The notes below the pieces were generated by a model, which worked only from the letters and a program-made list of their open reading frames with translations, did no database searches and was not told the DNA's origin. The position numbers were made by a program, and so were the translations under genes. Shown here one piece after another: positions 12,812 to 27,234 of a stretch of 64,000 nt of DNA. Every line of letters begins with the position of its first letter. Position 1 is the stretch's first letter. This DNA is from Tachypleus tridentatus. Lineage: Eukaryota; Arthropoda; Merostomata; Xiphosura; Limulidae. The stretch spans positions 73,748,447 to 73,812,446 of the forward strand of contig NC_134835.1 of the NCBI RefSeq assembly GCF_004210375.1. Reading direction: 5' to 3'.

Positions 12812-13053
12812 GCTGTTTGCACATAACCCTACTTTGGCTTTTATCTTGTCTATATAAAAGGAATTAGCCTAAATATACCATTACTTGCATATATCAATAT
12901 ACAAAATAATTAAGTTACGAAAAATTCATAAACTTTGAAGCAAATTTGAGTTTACTGGATTTAAGGTTTCATACGATATACAATTAAAATATAATTGTTT
13001 TCAGAATTTATTGGCATCATTTTACTATACATCACCATGCCTCTGTAGCAGAA

Positions 13054-13121
13054 ATATGAATATAAACATTGATGCTAGATATAACCACATCAGCTACACC
13101 AATATGTTCATATTTCTGTAA
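13054..13121. repeat. Short imperfect hairpin
   Basis: AGAAATATGAATAT near 13060 pairs with GTTCATATTTCT near 13110, and GATGCTAGAT / CATCAGCTAC regions pair partly inside. Probably a decayed MITE. Confidence 0.45.
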
Positions 13122-14549
13122 AGGTTGATAAAGGAGTATTATTCAAATATTTATTACTAACAATGTTCACGTTATTGTACTTTTAACATTATGGACGATT
13201 ATTACGTTTTGATATCCCTTATTAAACAAGATAATAAATTTTCCGTTTCAGCACAGTGTAGAATTTTTACTGAAAAATTGTTCTTACCTGAATTTCAAAT
13301 ATTTCCAAAAGTACCTTACAGTAACATCTTCCAATTACGCAAGTATCTTGCCAATTATTCCAAAATTAAAGGTTTTATATTAATGTTTAAATTAAAATTA
13401 GGGTTGCATACACTGCCTTTTTTAGCGTAAGCTCGTTTATATTGACAATATTCGGTGGGAGTGGTTTTAAGCACTAGGCCTACCTATCTGAAGTGCAATG
13501 TTATAATAAATACTGACTTACAAAAAACTAGAACAATACTAACCACTATAATTTGTTATAAAGTAATTTAAAAGAACAAAAGAAGAACATAAAACTAAAA
13601 TAAAATCACCTTTCATGTCACTCACACACACAACCTCCCAGCTGACCGGATCCTGGATTGCAAGCTCAAGAATGGCGCATGCTCAGTAAGCTGTTTGATC
13701 GTATTAAAATATTAAGATTTTTGACTAAAGTTTAAGTATTCATGAATAATTTCAAACAAGTTACGAGTGTAAAAAGCTGACATTCTTTTTCAGAATGTCT
13801 AACTAAAATAGAAAGAAACAGGTTGGTACACTGGAAAAGTTAATATCTATATCAAAAAAATAGCTGGCTTTTGCCGCCATCTCGTGACTAGCAATGTTAT
13901 TAATAATTATCCCACACACTTAATGCAGTTACAATCCAGACAAAAATAAAATGAGCTTTCATTAAAAATTCATCTGATAATATTTATTTTTTCATCCTCT
14001 AGAATCGTGCTGTCTACACACAAGTTGTTCATAGCAAGTTATGGAAAAAATATTTTAAGAATAATTGCTCACAAACAACGAATACATATTAAAGCGTTAG
14101 TTAAATATGAATATGCCAATAAATTAAGTTCAACAAACGTTATTTTACAAACTTCAAATTGTAGATGACGCACCAGAGACATAAATGTATGATGGTTCAT
14201 GTTAACAGTTTTCTGTATTAATACCACATAAAACTTTCTGTTGAACAGAAACACAAATTAAGGATTAACTTACCTAAATTACAAAAATAATTTTTGTTAT
14301 CACATCTGTCCCACACATGAATTTATTCACTTCTTATAGAATTATACAGGTTTAACTAAAGATACTTCAATTTTTTTTAAAACAAATAACAAAATTCACG
14401 AAACTGTTTTTCAGCTTCAAACTTCAGCAATCTAATAAAAGAACATTAATTTTGTTTCTTTACATTAATCACAGAATGGCAAAGTAAAAGACTAATCTAA
14501 ATTTTTCATTAGAACAATTTAACATTTAATCTTAACACTTCATTTTGCT
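13122..14549. other. No gene seen
   Basis: AT-rich. The 79-codon open stretch at 13191-13430 has no recognisable domain. Confidence 0.5.
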
Positions 14550-14690
14550 TGTTTCAGATTATTAACACAAAGCTCTATAATGGCTATCTTCTCTAGCCAT
14601 TGCTAATGTTGAACTGGTGCACTACAGAAATGAAGTTAGTCAACAGCACCCACCACAAACTCTTAGTCTAATTCAATATTGGAATTTTAA
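14550..14690 (-). repeat. Degenerate SINE (family A), 3' half
   Basis: Minus orientation: AACACAAAGCTC, then CTAGCCATTGCTAATGTTG and AGCACCCACCACAAACTCTT, matching the body of the 9168-9435 copy at reduced identity. Confidence 0.6.
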
Positions 14691-16257
14691 TTGTTACACT
14701 TACAAAATACCCTCAGCTCCAAAGTGTGCAATGCATTTTGAAGGAATAGGACTTAACCCTTTATATAAATTACACTTGCATTACTAGTTATTCAGCCTGT
14801 TTCACACAGTAGTGTTACAATAACAACATATATCATTAAAGGTATAAAAAAGTAAAAAAAATATAAATACCTGGTAAAAAATTTGCATAAAGAAATGTAG
14901 TGAAAACACTCAGTGCTGAAAATTCAATATTAAGCAATTCAATCTAGTTTCTTATTACAAAGGCATGAATGTTTTCTAAAGAAAAAAATAACTAATGCCT
15001 GTTTCACAGTTTATTGTCTAGTAAGTCAGAAAAGGACTTTTCCTTTGTTTTCAGTATTAAACAATTTTTACTAACTTATCATGAAGAAGCACACTGTAAG
15101 TATCCTAATAAAAATGTTATTGTCCTTTCTTCTAAAGCAATCAAAAGTACTTCTGAAATAAAAAAACATCAGTCAGAAGCTAAAATGGTAAATACATGTT
15201 CAGTTACCAGGACTTGTAAGTCTCTGATTGTATGATTCTGAAAATTAAATAATTGATTAATTAGAAAAATAAAAACTTACTAATATCTTAATTTCTCTTT
15301 TTACTTACAAGTTAGAACAATTTTGTATGAGGCACTTTTGACAAAGGAGTTTACAGCCACAATTTCTGCAAAGCAACTACAGTTTTACTTTCACGAACTT
15401 AATAACACAGTCCAGTTTATTTTTTTAATATTATCACATGAATCAGATCTTAGATAGTCAATTCACTTCTCTTTCACAAGCAAATTACCAAGCATGAGAT
15501 TCATTAAGAATCACCCCGTTGGATAATATTTCACTCAAGTTTGAAACTCCCCTAGAATCTGGTAATTGCAACTAATTATTCACCAGATGACTCTGAAATT
15601 AAAATTAAATCCTATTAGAAATAATTATGTTAATAAGACCTTAAAGATCATAATAAATTATTTTTTCTAATAATATAAATTTCTTTTACAGTTATTAAAA
15701 TTGAAGCTAATAAATGAGACATTTACAAATTACATAATCACAAGCAAAAAATAAAAATTATGATCACAGTGTTACATTTTAATTTTGCATTTTATTTCAA
15801 TAACACTTTCAAGAATATTTTAAATTTTCTTGAAAAGAGGTAATAGAAGTCCTATGATAAACTGGTAAACATTTTTGGTCCTAGTTGTGCATAAAAGTAG
15901 GCTTTAAGTATGGATCATTCAAAAGTTCTTTAAAAAATGATTAATTATGTACATTGTCCTTATAACTTGTAGTTGTATGCCCATATTTCTTACAGAGTTA
16001 AAAATTTAACTACCCTAATAAAAATATGTTTTTTCACTATGATTAAACATGTAAAAACTAAATGTAAAAAATGCTATGTACTTGTTAATGTTTGCCTTTA
16101 CAGCTGAAAGAGAATATTTTAAAACTTGTTTGTAAAAACAAAAAAGCTATAAAGAAATTAAATTGATTTTTATAAATAACATTTAACTATAAATGTCAAA
16201 GATAAAGGTGCGTACTAGTAGTCTTGTCATACTTTTTCCATAAATACGTATTACTCT
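14691..16257. other. No gene seen
   Basis: Very AT-rich intergenic sequence without recognisable coding or RNA features. Confidence 0.5.
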
Positions 16258-16375
16258 TGTTTGTTTGTAAACACAAGGCTGCACAGTGGGCTGGGCTATC
16301 TGCACCTTTGTCAACCATGAGGAATTAAACCCTATATTTTACCATTGCAAATCTGAATCTTATCACTGAACCCAT
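16258..16375 (-). repeat. Degenerate SINE (family B)
   Basis: Minus orientation: TTTGTTTGTAAACACAAGGC tail, GGGCTATCTGCACCTTTG, then a diverged B-box complement region. Extends to about 16375. Confidence 0.6.
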
Positions 16376-18249
16376 CAGTGAATGTATTAAGTACTAAACC
16401 TATATGCTTGAAAATGTACTGTTTTATTTAAAACAGGACTGCTAAAATTCATTATGTATAAATTACAGTCATACACATCATGTTCTTAGGTATTTTGGAA
16501 ACTAGCCATATGAATTACCATCAAGGTTTAATTTACTAAATCAACTCAAATGTTTCAACCAGTAAAATACAAATAAATTAATAATTATTGGTATAGTATT
16601 ATCTGTTGTAAAATTATATCACTAGAAATAAAACCAATATCAGCAATAGTAAATCACTAAAATCACAAAATTAAACAGTTAAATTACTGATTACTGAAAA
16701 TAACACATTTACCATCACAACAGGATATTAGAAAACAGAAGGGTAACAAAAATTGGGCCTTTAACACATCACAGCAAAGATATTTATCACGAGAGCATGG
16801 TGCCAGAAACTGGAGATTTACCAACAAGGAGTCAGAAATAGGATATTCACTCTTACAAGCAACTACCATAATGCTAAAAAGAGAATATTTACAATCAGTC
16901 ACTGAGCACCAGAAACAGGACACTAGAAGTGGGAAGAAAGGAGGGGATTTACCACAATGAAAGTTGGACATATGAAAGAAAAACAGCAGTCAAACTATCA
17001 CAAGTTTTTTATTGGGAACAAAATTTTCATCTGTAACAAAGTACAATGAAACATTATTACAGTATATTTAGAATAACATTTTACTAACGTATCAGTTAGT
17101 AAATTATAGAAATGTAACAAAAGTAGATATTCTACTTAAGAGTGCATCTAAATCATGAGATTTTGAATTTCAATTGCATGTATGATAAACATATGGTTGT
17201 ACATATATAAAATACTAAAGTTGTATATTGACCTTTGCAACTAATTTCATGTTATATATCTGTTGAGACTATATTCATAACTGCCATGGCTTCATAGCTC
17301 CAAAGAAGCATATAATTTTTTATAATCCTGCAAGACCTAGAAATGTGAAAGTTATTATAAAAATACAGAAATGCTTTGTAAAGTATCATAAATTCAAAAC
17401 TATTTAAATGAAGATTTGGTATAAAAAAGAAATAAATTATATAAAACTGTATAGCATTACTCAAAGCAACTAGACATTTTTATCATTATCATAATACTTA
17501 AAACCAACCAAAATACCCTTAGTGAATAAAAATTTAAAGGAATATATAATTCAATAATGTTCATTACATTTAAAGGTGTTTGAAATAACTAATTCTATAA
17601 CTGTCATCAGAAGATTTACACTAAAAGTTATTACATTACACAAAAAAATTAAAACCATATGATTCATTTCTAAAGCTAGCAACCAATTTTTAAAATCTAA
17701 CAAAAACTAAGAATCAATTACTTTATTGCAACAAGAAAAAAAGTGATATACTAGAAACTATTTGGTGGTATCTTAGACAGCTCAGATAATTAAAAAAAAT
17801 TAAATTCCCATTAAACAAAGGACAGAAGACAAAATACATAGTGGAAAATTAATATGAACAGAGCTTTATGTCTGTCAATACTTCTACTATTAATGAACTA
17901 AAAGAATAGTTCAAAACAGGCAGCCCTATACACATAAAAAAAAAATTGCTGTTCACGAGTAGTTAACTAGAATTTGTACTCAAAGGGTAAATAAAAATCT
18001 CCATGATGGCCCAGTTTTTAAAAGTGGTCATGCAAACTTTTTGGTCACTGCCTTAAAGAGCAGAGCACATTGTTACATCAAGTATGGAAATAAATGAAAC
18101 AGCAAGAAACACCACAAACAAAAAGCAGTCAATCAGTAATCAAACAATTTAATAAAAATATATTCATGTATTCTGAATTTACATTTAAATAACAACTGAA
18201 ACACATCAAAATCAGCATACTACCAGCTACCTCACACTAGATAAGTATA
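16376..18249. other. No gene seen
   Basis: AT-rich. A 95-codon minus-strand open stretch (16684-16971) overlaps short internal repeats (ACCAGAAACAGGA / GCCAGAAACTGGA types) and lacks a domain. Confidence 0.45.
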
Positions 18250-20220
18250 ATAGCTTAAAATAAACCCTAAACTAAATCAACTCCACATTAAATCAAGAGA
18301 AGATACTTGCACAAAGCAAAAACTTGGAAAACTACAACAAAGCACTACCTAATCCTTTTAATCAACAGATCAGGTCAACCATTGAACTACACTAAACTAC
18401 AACTTATGAGAAAAGGCCTCAACACTCCCATCATCTGCAAAAGTACCCTGCCTAGAATTAAAGGCCAGTCTAGAAGATTTGTCCAGAGGACAAGTGATTC
18501 ACTAGACAAAAGAACAGCAACCAACAACAAGAAATCCAAACCTTCAATTGCCAGGCTTTTGTGATAAGTGATTATAACAAAATGAGATTTCCCAATGTTC
18601 CCAAAAACTATCTTAAACAACCTTTTCAAAGATATCTCTAACAAGACCATTAAAATGGTCAACCAAACATGCAAACTGAAGACTAATCTCTAAGCAATGA
18701 AATAAAATGCATCTACAATTAGGAAAAGACATTAAGATTACAATTTTAAAAGCTTACAAAGGCAACACACTACCATACTCATGGACAGGACAGAATACAT
18801 CAACAAAATGGATAACATCCTTTCAGACAATAAGAAATTTAAACCCATCCCAAACAACCCAACAAAAACACATTAAAACAAATAAACAAAACCCTGTCAT
18901 AAATTACTGTCATTTAATTACTGGAGATTTACATTTTTACCTAAAGAAAACTGATTCACACACACCACAATTTCATGGAATTTCCAACCCACATAAATAG
19001 CACTGCCCTATATGAACTATACTCTCCACTTATTACTAACTCAACAACAATCTTGGTAAACACACAGCCTTTGCCATTACACCTTACATAGCTCCTGCAG
19101 GTTCCTTTTTGTAAATAAGTCTAAACCCTAAAATTCTAATGGTTAGATTTGATGTGTCATTTTTCACTGAGCTTCCCATCAAAGAAGCTTGTAATACTAA
19201 ACCTTACCTCTACCTTAACCCCAATCATCTAATTCACATCTCTATTACTCTTTTTGTTTTTCTTAGAATTCACAACAACAAAAGCCAATGGCATTTTCAA
19301 TGACAAAAACATTATTCAAATAGATGGTTTAAACATGGGCAATCCTGTTTCACCTCTTCTTATCAAAACATAAGTCATATAATCCACACTATATCCTCCC
19401 TTACACTGGTAGAGATATTTCAATGATGCAGTTGCTGGTTTCACTTTTACCAAACACATTTTTTAAAACACACTCCATTTAACCTAAAAAGCCCTATAGA
19501 CACAGCTTCAAGACTTTGCTCAACTGACTACACAGATGAAAAAAATCAACTCCTTAAAGCTTTCTTTCATTAACACTAACAAATTTCCACTAAACTACCA
19601 GAATAAAAACCTCAAACTCAACTCACAAAATTGACACCAATACATCAAACAACAGCACAATATTAAGCTGCAGTTTACCATTTATTCACAAGTTCAACAA
19701 TTATCAATACTTGAAAAAAAAAACTAAAATAGTTATTGAATAAAAATTGCACTGCATCACACAATACCAACATCATTTATAAAATACTGTGCAATAACTG
19801 TCCAGAATTTTACATCAGAGAAACCAGAAGAAAACTGAAAATTAGATTCACTGAACATAATAAAAAAAACTATTTTCACTGCCATTACAACTCAAATAAC
19901 TAAAGTATCTCTATACAAAACAATATAATTTTAAACAAAGAACCAACATCAATAAGTGCAGAATATAGGAAACTATCTTAATTTAATAAAACAGTCCAAC
20001 CTGAAACAAACACTACAAGATACAAAGATACCTATACTAGGCTGTGAAGCATATCCAATCATGTGATCTCTGTTCCATATTGTGTGTGTGTTTATATACA
20101 TATATATTCATTTATCTCAGTAAACTACTTATAACCTGAGGAAGACAATCTTGTAATTTATAATGTTTTCTTCATTATCCAATCACACCATCTTCAAACT
20201 TATAAGAGCAGCAAGTATTT
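18250..20220 (+). mobile_element. Penelope-like retroelement (PLE), heavily decayed
   Basis: The plus strand carries, in broken frames, an FHGISNPHK-type segment near 18970, DGLNMGNPVSPLL at 19323-19362 (the RT MGxPxSP motif), YFNDAVAGF at 19414-19440 (the YxDD region with the catalytic pair lost), then CNNCPEFYIRETRRKLKIRF at about 19790-19850. The last is a GIY-YIG endonuclease signature, and RT followed by GIY-YIG defines Penelope-like elements. Stops and frameshifts throughout show it is dead. The 5' limit is uncertain; the 3' limit is set by the CCTGAGGAAGAC segment near 20140. Confidence 0.8.
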
Positions 20221-21390
20221 ACCACTAACATACAGGTAAAAATTGTATATTCTTATCCTTGGGAGCCTTGCTTATAAACATGTGACACACAAGAGTCATA
20301 TACCTTAAATACAGCCATTGCTAAGACTTAAAAATGATCATTTTAAAGCATTTTTGTTACTATCAAATTTAATTATTTAGGGAGTGAAACTTGGGACAGC
20401 TAATTTTGGAAGGAACCTGTTAATATAAACTTTGAAAAGAGAACTTAGTAACATTAGTCCAAGTTTTCTATTTAACTTGTCCACAAACAATTTTTATTTT
20501 TGATTGAATAATAAAATTAATAAATTAAAAAAAAACACTAAAAACATTAAGAAAAATGTATTAAAAAATGGTTTTGTAAAAATGCATAATTAATAATTCA
20601 ATAATTATTAACAAAAAAGCTTTTAGCTCATCTAGTTAACTAACATCAGTTAATAAGTATATTTCTCTCTATCTATCTGGACAGTTAATATGTTAAATTG
20701 TGATTTATTTTGTTCCAAAATTAACTCCAAAGATAAATAATTTAATTACCTCAAATAAACCTATACTTTCATGGTTAAATAACAATTTCCTGTCTAGTAC
20801 CTTAAATTTAATTATTTTCGTTTCTTAAAATTAACAGCATTAAATATCTTTGGTTGTATATAACAAATATTTTTGTGCATTGATTCCTTCTTAATAACAA
20901 TGTAGAACTTGGTGATTAACTTAACTAAATCAATATAATAAAGAATTTATAAGCATAGATTACATCAATTTGTCATGTATATTTTTAAATTAATCTGTAT
21001 TGTGATATAGTCAATTAATGTTATAAAAGTAATCAACTAAAATCAGTTTCTATTTATTACTGTTTTCAATTTTTCCAACAACCAAATAATCAAAATATTG
21101 CCATTTTGATTTGTGGTTTCTATTTTCAATCAATTCAAGTTGTTCAGTATACTTGGTATTAGTCCTCATGAAAATAATTAACTGATCAGAAGTAGTGTTT
21201 CTGATTATTCCAACTATCCAAGTCTCCTCAAAATAATCAATTAGTTGAATGTAAGTGACTAATGAAACAGATAATTAATTTTAAAATTCCACTAACTATC
21301 CAGCTTCACTACTGCAATTATATATTCTAGATCCTTTAATCAACTGGGATAAACAATTGTTTAAAATTGTACATAACATTTGTTCTTTAA
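20221..21390. other. No gene seen
   Basis: Extremely AT-rich spacer with no recognisable feature. Confidence 0.5.
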
Positions 21391-21511
21391 AAGTTTGCTT
21401 TTGTTATTGAGCACAAAGCTACACAATAGGATATCTGTGCTATGCCCACCTCAGTTATTAATTTTAGTATTATAAGACCTCAGACTACCTATTGAGCCAC
21501 TTGATGGATCT
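21391..21511 (-). repeat. SINE (family B), diverged
   Basis: Minus orientation: GCACAAAGCTACACAATAGG, ATATCTGTGCTATGCCCACC, then a diverged head ending TTGAGCCACTTG. Confidence 0.7.
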
Positions 21512-23049
21512 TTAGAAATAATACTAATCTAAATATATTAATGAACATTTCACAGGAAGATTATACAATAAAATATTTCCTCAAAAAGTTAATTTCTATC
21601 CTTATATTTTTTATAAAGGTATTCTATACTGAAAAATTAAACACAGTTTTGATTTTCCCTAAATCAAAATTCTATAAGGAATAATTCATTGCACACATAA
21701 AAAATGAAGAATTCTTAACATTTGAAAACTTAATTTTTTTCAAATAATCAATTTTGATAAATATAAATTTTAATGTGTTCACCAAATTTTTAACATGCCC
21801 CAATGAGTGCATTAATGAAGATGATATTATGAAAAATGCCATAATTTATTCTCAAGAGGTTTTTCCACTTAAAGATGCATTTGATACTCAAGCAAAGTAA
21901 AGAAACTGTCCCCACTAATGTAAAGAAAACAAAACATTGCATTTTTATAATAATTAAATATATTTGGTAAAACCACAAAATTAAAGAAACTTTTTAGCTT
22001 TATCCTGAGTGGTTGTTTTTATAATAAGGATTGTTTGATGCTAGCAAAATAAGTATATGGCTCCTATCAACTTTGCTTTCAAAAATTGTTAGTTTTTATT
22101 TCTCAAATAACATAAAACTGCCTGTAAACTCTGCTTGGTGTAAAAGATGCATCTAAAACTGTCAGATGTAAAAATAAATAAAACTGTGTCCTCTGATACT
22201 CAAATGTGCAATAATCCAAAACAAAATTACAGTTTAACAGCATGTTTTAGTTCTGATTTTGAATCACATTTTAATGAAAACATTTTATTAATCAAATTGA
22301 TGCAATGTAAAAGGTACTAAACAGGGAAGTTAGCCTGAATGTAGAATGTTTAGTGGGGGGAGATTCTAACTTGAGATCTAAAACCAACACATAATATGCA
22401 AAGCATGCTAATTCTATGAATGTGTGGAACATGTGACTATTTCAAGCCAAACAATGATAATGTTTCATGAGAATAATGCTGACTGTGTAACAAATGTTAA
22501 ATATTACATACAGCTGCACTGTAAGTACATGAGCATAATTATTTTACATCACAAAAATAGGGGTTTAACCAAACTCTCCCTGCATAAGTGCATGGAAATA
22601 AGTATTTACACAGCCCACACCAAATATAAGAATACATATTAGAACCTAAACTTAGATCTTTTTTAATATTATCAACCTACTTTTCCCTTGACCTTTCCTC
22701 AAGCAACATACATTTATGAAGTAAAAATCATGCAAACAGTCTGCAATGAGCATTCAAAATAAAATGTTAAGAGGTAGTTTGTATGGTATATAATAAAGGG
22801 AAAAAAACTGCTTAAAGTTTTTCATCATATTGTAGCTTCAAGAAGTATAAATCTAAATAACTTATACCACTCACTATTTAAATATATGAATATTTGCAAC
22901 AGATATATTTTACACTCATTACTTTGAATAGACAATAAAAAATTATTTTCACTTCTATACTCCACATTCATTTTATTTTAAAAAACACATGCATACATTC
23001 TAAGATAAATTACTGTTTAGCATTGTACTTCTAATATTAAAAGAGCTGA
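21512..23049. other. No gene seen
   Basis: AT-rich. Short open stretches near 21790 (-) and 22424 (+) show no domain. Confidence 0.5.
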
Positions 23050-23335
23050 AACTTAATGTTACATCATGAACAAACACTTGTACATATAAATAGTATTGGT
23101 CCAATTACAGAATGTTGTGGAACACCATACTTTAACATTATCTCATCATTAAAATTATTTATTTTTAACATTTGTATTATTTTTAGTAAGTGGGTTTTAA
23201 ACCATTTTAATATAATAATTCTTATGGCTTAAGTTTTTATCTATAGTCCTGAATGTGATACTTTATCAAAAGTCTTCTTTAAATTCAAGAAAACAATACT
23301 TTTTGATAATTATCTAAAACAACATTTAACAAGGT
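23050..23335 (-). mobile_element. CR1/L2-like LINE reverse transcriptase fragment
   Basis: On the minus strand the segment reads VFLNLKKTFDKVSHSGL and, after a stop, WFKTHLLKIIQMLKINNF then YGVPQHSVIGPILF. These are the RT blocks usually seen as DFxKAFDxVxH and GVPQGSVLGPLLF. Internal stops show decay. Confidence 0.78.
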
Positions 23336-23369
23336 GTCACAAAAAGAAGCTTGTTAATAACAATTACCC

Positions 23370-23665
23370 CTATAGGTATGGGAATAAGTTAGCTAACTGG
23401 ATAGAAGAGTGGAAGAAAAAACAGCAGAGGGTTGTTACAAATGGAGTTCAGTCAAACTGGATTAATGTCACATCACAGCTCAGTTTCAGGATCATTGCTC
23501 TTTTTGATTTAGAACAATAACAATTAGGAAGAAATATTCAATCAGTTACTTCCATTTGCAATTGATATTAAGGTCTTCTAGCTGTGAAGAGAATGCTGCT
23601 GCTTTATAAAAGGCTTTAAATCATTTAGTGAGTTGGGAAAATAAATGGCAACTGGGTTTTAGCTA
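23370..23665 (+). mobile_element. LINE reverse transcriptase fragment, opposite orientation
   Basis: The plus strand reads GNKLANWIEEWKKKQQRVVT, NGVQSNWINVTSQLS and, after frame breaks, FAIDIKVF (degenerate FADDTKL) and LNHLVSWxxKWQ-like text near 23620-23650. It covers the same part of RT as the minus-strand fragment next to it, so two separate insertions lie head to head. Confidence 0.7.
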
Positions 23666-24329
23666 TAACACAATTGAGTCTTTGTTTCAGTTTGATAACT
23701 CTTTTCAAAGTCATTCTCCATTAAGTTCTATCACTATTTAAATTCTCATATTATAAGCCTCTGACTTTATCATAAAGAATTTTCTTTATTTACTCACAAA
23801 ATCTGAAATTTGTCTTTTTAAAATTTTTGCTTTGTATAATAACTATTTTCGCATAAATATTAAATGTTGACGTAAATAAATTTTACCTTTAAATTTTGAA
23901 CCAATGTCAGTACTATTTATGATTTTTTATTATATGCTTCCCAACAGTTTTCTTTCCACTTTATATTTAAATCTGCTATTATGGATTTTATTATATATAT
24001 GTTACTTTTACTGTTCTTTATAAAAATTTTATTAACTATTTTACACCCTCATGTACATTTTATGGTGTTCCAGTTATTTTCAAGTTTTGACTCTTCAAAT
24101 ACTAACTTCACTCAGAAACCTTCTATTTAATTTGTTTCAACCTTTTATCAATTCTAAAGTTTTGTATCACAATTACCTTTTAACTTCTTTACTTTACGAA
24201 TAAGCACATGTATACAGTATTTAAAACATATCTGTCCTGTTTGATACATACTTAGCTGTTCTTTTAATAAATGTCACTACAGTTTTGCATGTAACCAAAC
24301 TCTCTTTTCAAGATATGTTGCTACTTCAG
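23666..24329. other. No gene seen
   Basis: AT-rich spacer between retroelement fragments. Confidence 0.4.
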
Positions 24330-24700
24330 AAGGTTTTACAATTCTATTGAGGTCTCTTCTTCTTGAAACAGAAAAGCCAACTGTCTTTTTCTAGTATTAA
24401 TCAGCCACTCCTCTTAAAACCTGCTCTTCAAAAATTATCATATTTAAGGTATAACTTGCCCAACATACCTTCAAGATGTACCTTAAAAATCATAACTCAG
24501 TTCCCTTTTCTATACTTAGTGATATTGTCCAACATTCTGATGCATACATAAGATTTAGTAAAACATAATCCAACACTCTGAACTTCATCCCCATAGAAAT
24601 TTTACTATTTGTCAGTATATTTTTATCATCAGGTAGAATCTTCTTTAACTGCATATCTGTTTTCATCCCCTTTAGCATTTATTTGCAACTGTCATCCTAC
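24330..24700 (-). mobile_element. LINE C-terminal fragment (YGSECWTL region)
   Basis: Minus strand: MKTDMQLKKILPDDKNILTN, RVLDYVLLNLMYASECWTIS, then FLRYILKVCWASY and QVLRGV. This is the layout downstream of RT in many non-LTR elements (cYVWSVLLYGSECWTL, then RRMLRISW). Frame breaks show it is dead. Confidence 0.7.
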
Positions 24701-26984
24701 TATCACCACCACCTCCTAGCTTACACTTCTATTTTGCTTTCCCACATTATATCATATATATACATACAGATCAATTTTTACCAAATTCAACATAATAGAA
24801 ATGTATGTTTCACATTTATCATCAGAACATACAATGCAATCTAAATTCAGAAGCTTTCATCATTTAACAATTACCTTATGGACTAAAAAAAAACAAATCT
24901 ATAAGATACTGTTGTAGGATTTTCTTTTGTTGTTGTTGAACATTATCTGTTCAACTAATTCAGGTTCAGTCCATATGACAAAAACATAATTTTCTCCTTG
25001 CATGTTTCTACAAGCTTGAATGCTTGTACACTGCTGTAAATTATTGTAGGCCTATGTTACAAAAGAAATTAACTAATATAAAGCAAATCAATTTATTTTT
25101 AAACTGTAACTTGACAAGTGTGACAGAAAATACATTTAATTACTTCATAAAAACACAATAATTGATTCAGCTCTATTTTAAAAAATAACTTTAACTACAC
25201 CTCTGAAAATTTGTTTAATTACTTTCTAACTAATCTAACAATGCCGCATTGAACATCATATTTGTAATCAACCGACTTTCCAGATATTTCAAGAATTCAC
25301 TTGATCCTCACAATATGGATCCTGTGTCTAACATCTAAATTAAAACAAATTACATTATAAATGAAGCAGGTCCAAAATTCACTAGGTAAATGCTTCATTT
25401 TTGCACTAAGATTACAATATATGTAAATTCTGCAAAAGAACAACAGCCCCTTCAATCTCTAACTTCAATTTCACTGATATTCACTTTGTTTTTTTTAATT
25501 TGTATCTAATATATTTCCTTTTTACACTTTATTTTATATGTATTTGACAAGCCTCACTTGGATTATTTCATCTCTATATGCAAATACTCTTTACATAAGC
25601 TAATAATTAGCTAGAAATAACAGCATGCCTAACAGTGTTTACAATAGTTTTAACTTTTGTCTAAACAGTTTAAATAATTCTTGGCAAAATATACTTGGAA
25701 CTGACCTATCAACACCAATAATAAAGTATGATTTCACTTTTGGTTTAATGATAAAAGCAGTACATCCTATTATTATTTCAAAGCAATTATTTACCTATAT
25801 GAGGCAGAAGATTAAGGAAATTACTGAACTAACATACTAGCCAAAACATTCCAATCTCATCAATTACACAATCTTTTCTTATGCAAGAGATAAATATTTC
25901 AACCTTATTTTAATTTTTCATGCTCTCCTAATCCACCCAGATAGAAAACAGGTGTTTTGTTGGTTGCAATCAGTGTCACTAGATATCCCTGGCATTAATC
26001 CAAATGAAGCATTCAAACTAGCTATGTTATATATGTGATTGTCTCAACCATTAGGTCCAAATATATCCTTTGGTGATCAACAAAACAAAACTGCCAGAAA
26101 AGATACACAATATTTTGAAGCTTCCACAGTTCATCATATAACTAGAAAAATTATACCCTGGAACAAGACAGCTTCAAATTTTTTTCTACACAGCTATCAC
26201 TGACTACCAGATTGGTCTCAGAAAAATATAAAAAGATGCACAGATCCAAGGACTACATACACATGCTCAAAAGTAGATCTTGAGCAATCTTCAATGTAAA
26301 ACCCAAAGGTTCTAAATAACAATGATGAAAGCTGCAAAAATGTATTTGATGTCAATGTCTTCCACAGAAATGAGAAGCCTCACTTCTGACGTTTCAAAAG
26401 GTAACATATCTCTAAGGGGTAATGCAAGTCAACTGGACATCTATGATTGTTATTGAAATGGTACAATTAGGAGTACATTTCTTGGCAGATAGTGCAGTAT
26501 GTTCTTGTATAACTACCATAAATGATCTTGTATACTTTATTCTTTTTTTCTCAAAATCACATCTTTCTCAATTGCTGTGCATAATCAATGATGTTTGTAT
26601 GCATAATTATGGTTCTCGCACTTTGAAAGTCATCTCTCAAATTATTAATTTATAATATGCACTATCATAGAGTTCATAGTAGCTTTGATTTACTAACATA
26701 TAAATGATATAATAAATTGGTTTTTGTCTATTGTAAAGTTACACATTTTGAATCACATTGTAAGATACACCCTCCATGAGAATTCCTGTCACTATGTTGA
26801 AGGTCCATGTACACCAAGTCCATATCCTTTCCATCTTTCACAGAAGTGGCATTCTCCAAAAACAACAATAAAAATGTAACAGAACAGATTAGTAAGGAAA
26901 GACTTTCTATGGATGACAGAAAAGTTGTGAACATGGTGCAGTTACATTTCAAAAGTATTGATATAATGTCATGCACAAAATTAA
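24701..26984. other. No gene recognised
   Basis: AT-rich. Open stretches at 25625-25840 and 26422-26655 (+) lack domains. Nothing supportable on either strand. Confidence 0.45.
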
Positions 26985-27190
26985 CTAAAACAATTGTGGG
27001 GGTTGGGAAAAAACTAAAATTGGACTGTTATTAATGGAGTTCAACCAAATTGAACCTCAGAGGTCAGGCATGGCTCTCTGCTTCTTCTTTTTTACATTAA
27101 TGACACTGATTGGGGCATAATTAGTTAAGTGTCAAAGAATATATAAAAACACAACTGAATGTTTCCCACTTTGTAAAAATGTCAGCTAAC
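26985..27190 (+). mobile_element. LINE reverse transcriptase fragment
   Basis: Degenerate plus-strand text matches the fragment at 23370: GLL*WSSTKLNLRGQAWLSA and LIGA-type residues correspond to NGVQSNWxxVTSGxxQGS and the YINDxDWG block. Recognisable mainly by comparison with the 23.4-kb copy. Confidence 0.5.
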
Positions 27191-27234
27191 AAAACAAAAT
27201 TAAAACTTTGTTAAAAGACATTGCAAAGCACCTT

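Noticed and set aside
18307..19000. Plus and minus open stretches of 85-97 codons as separate genes
   Set aside because: They lie in the decayed Penelope-like element whose RT and GIY-YIG signatures follow on the plus strand.
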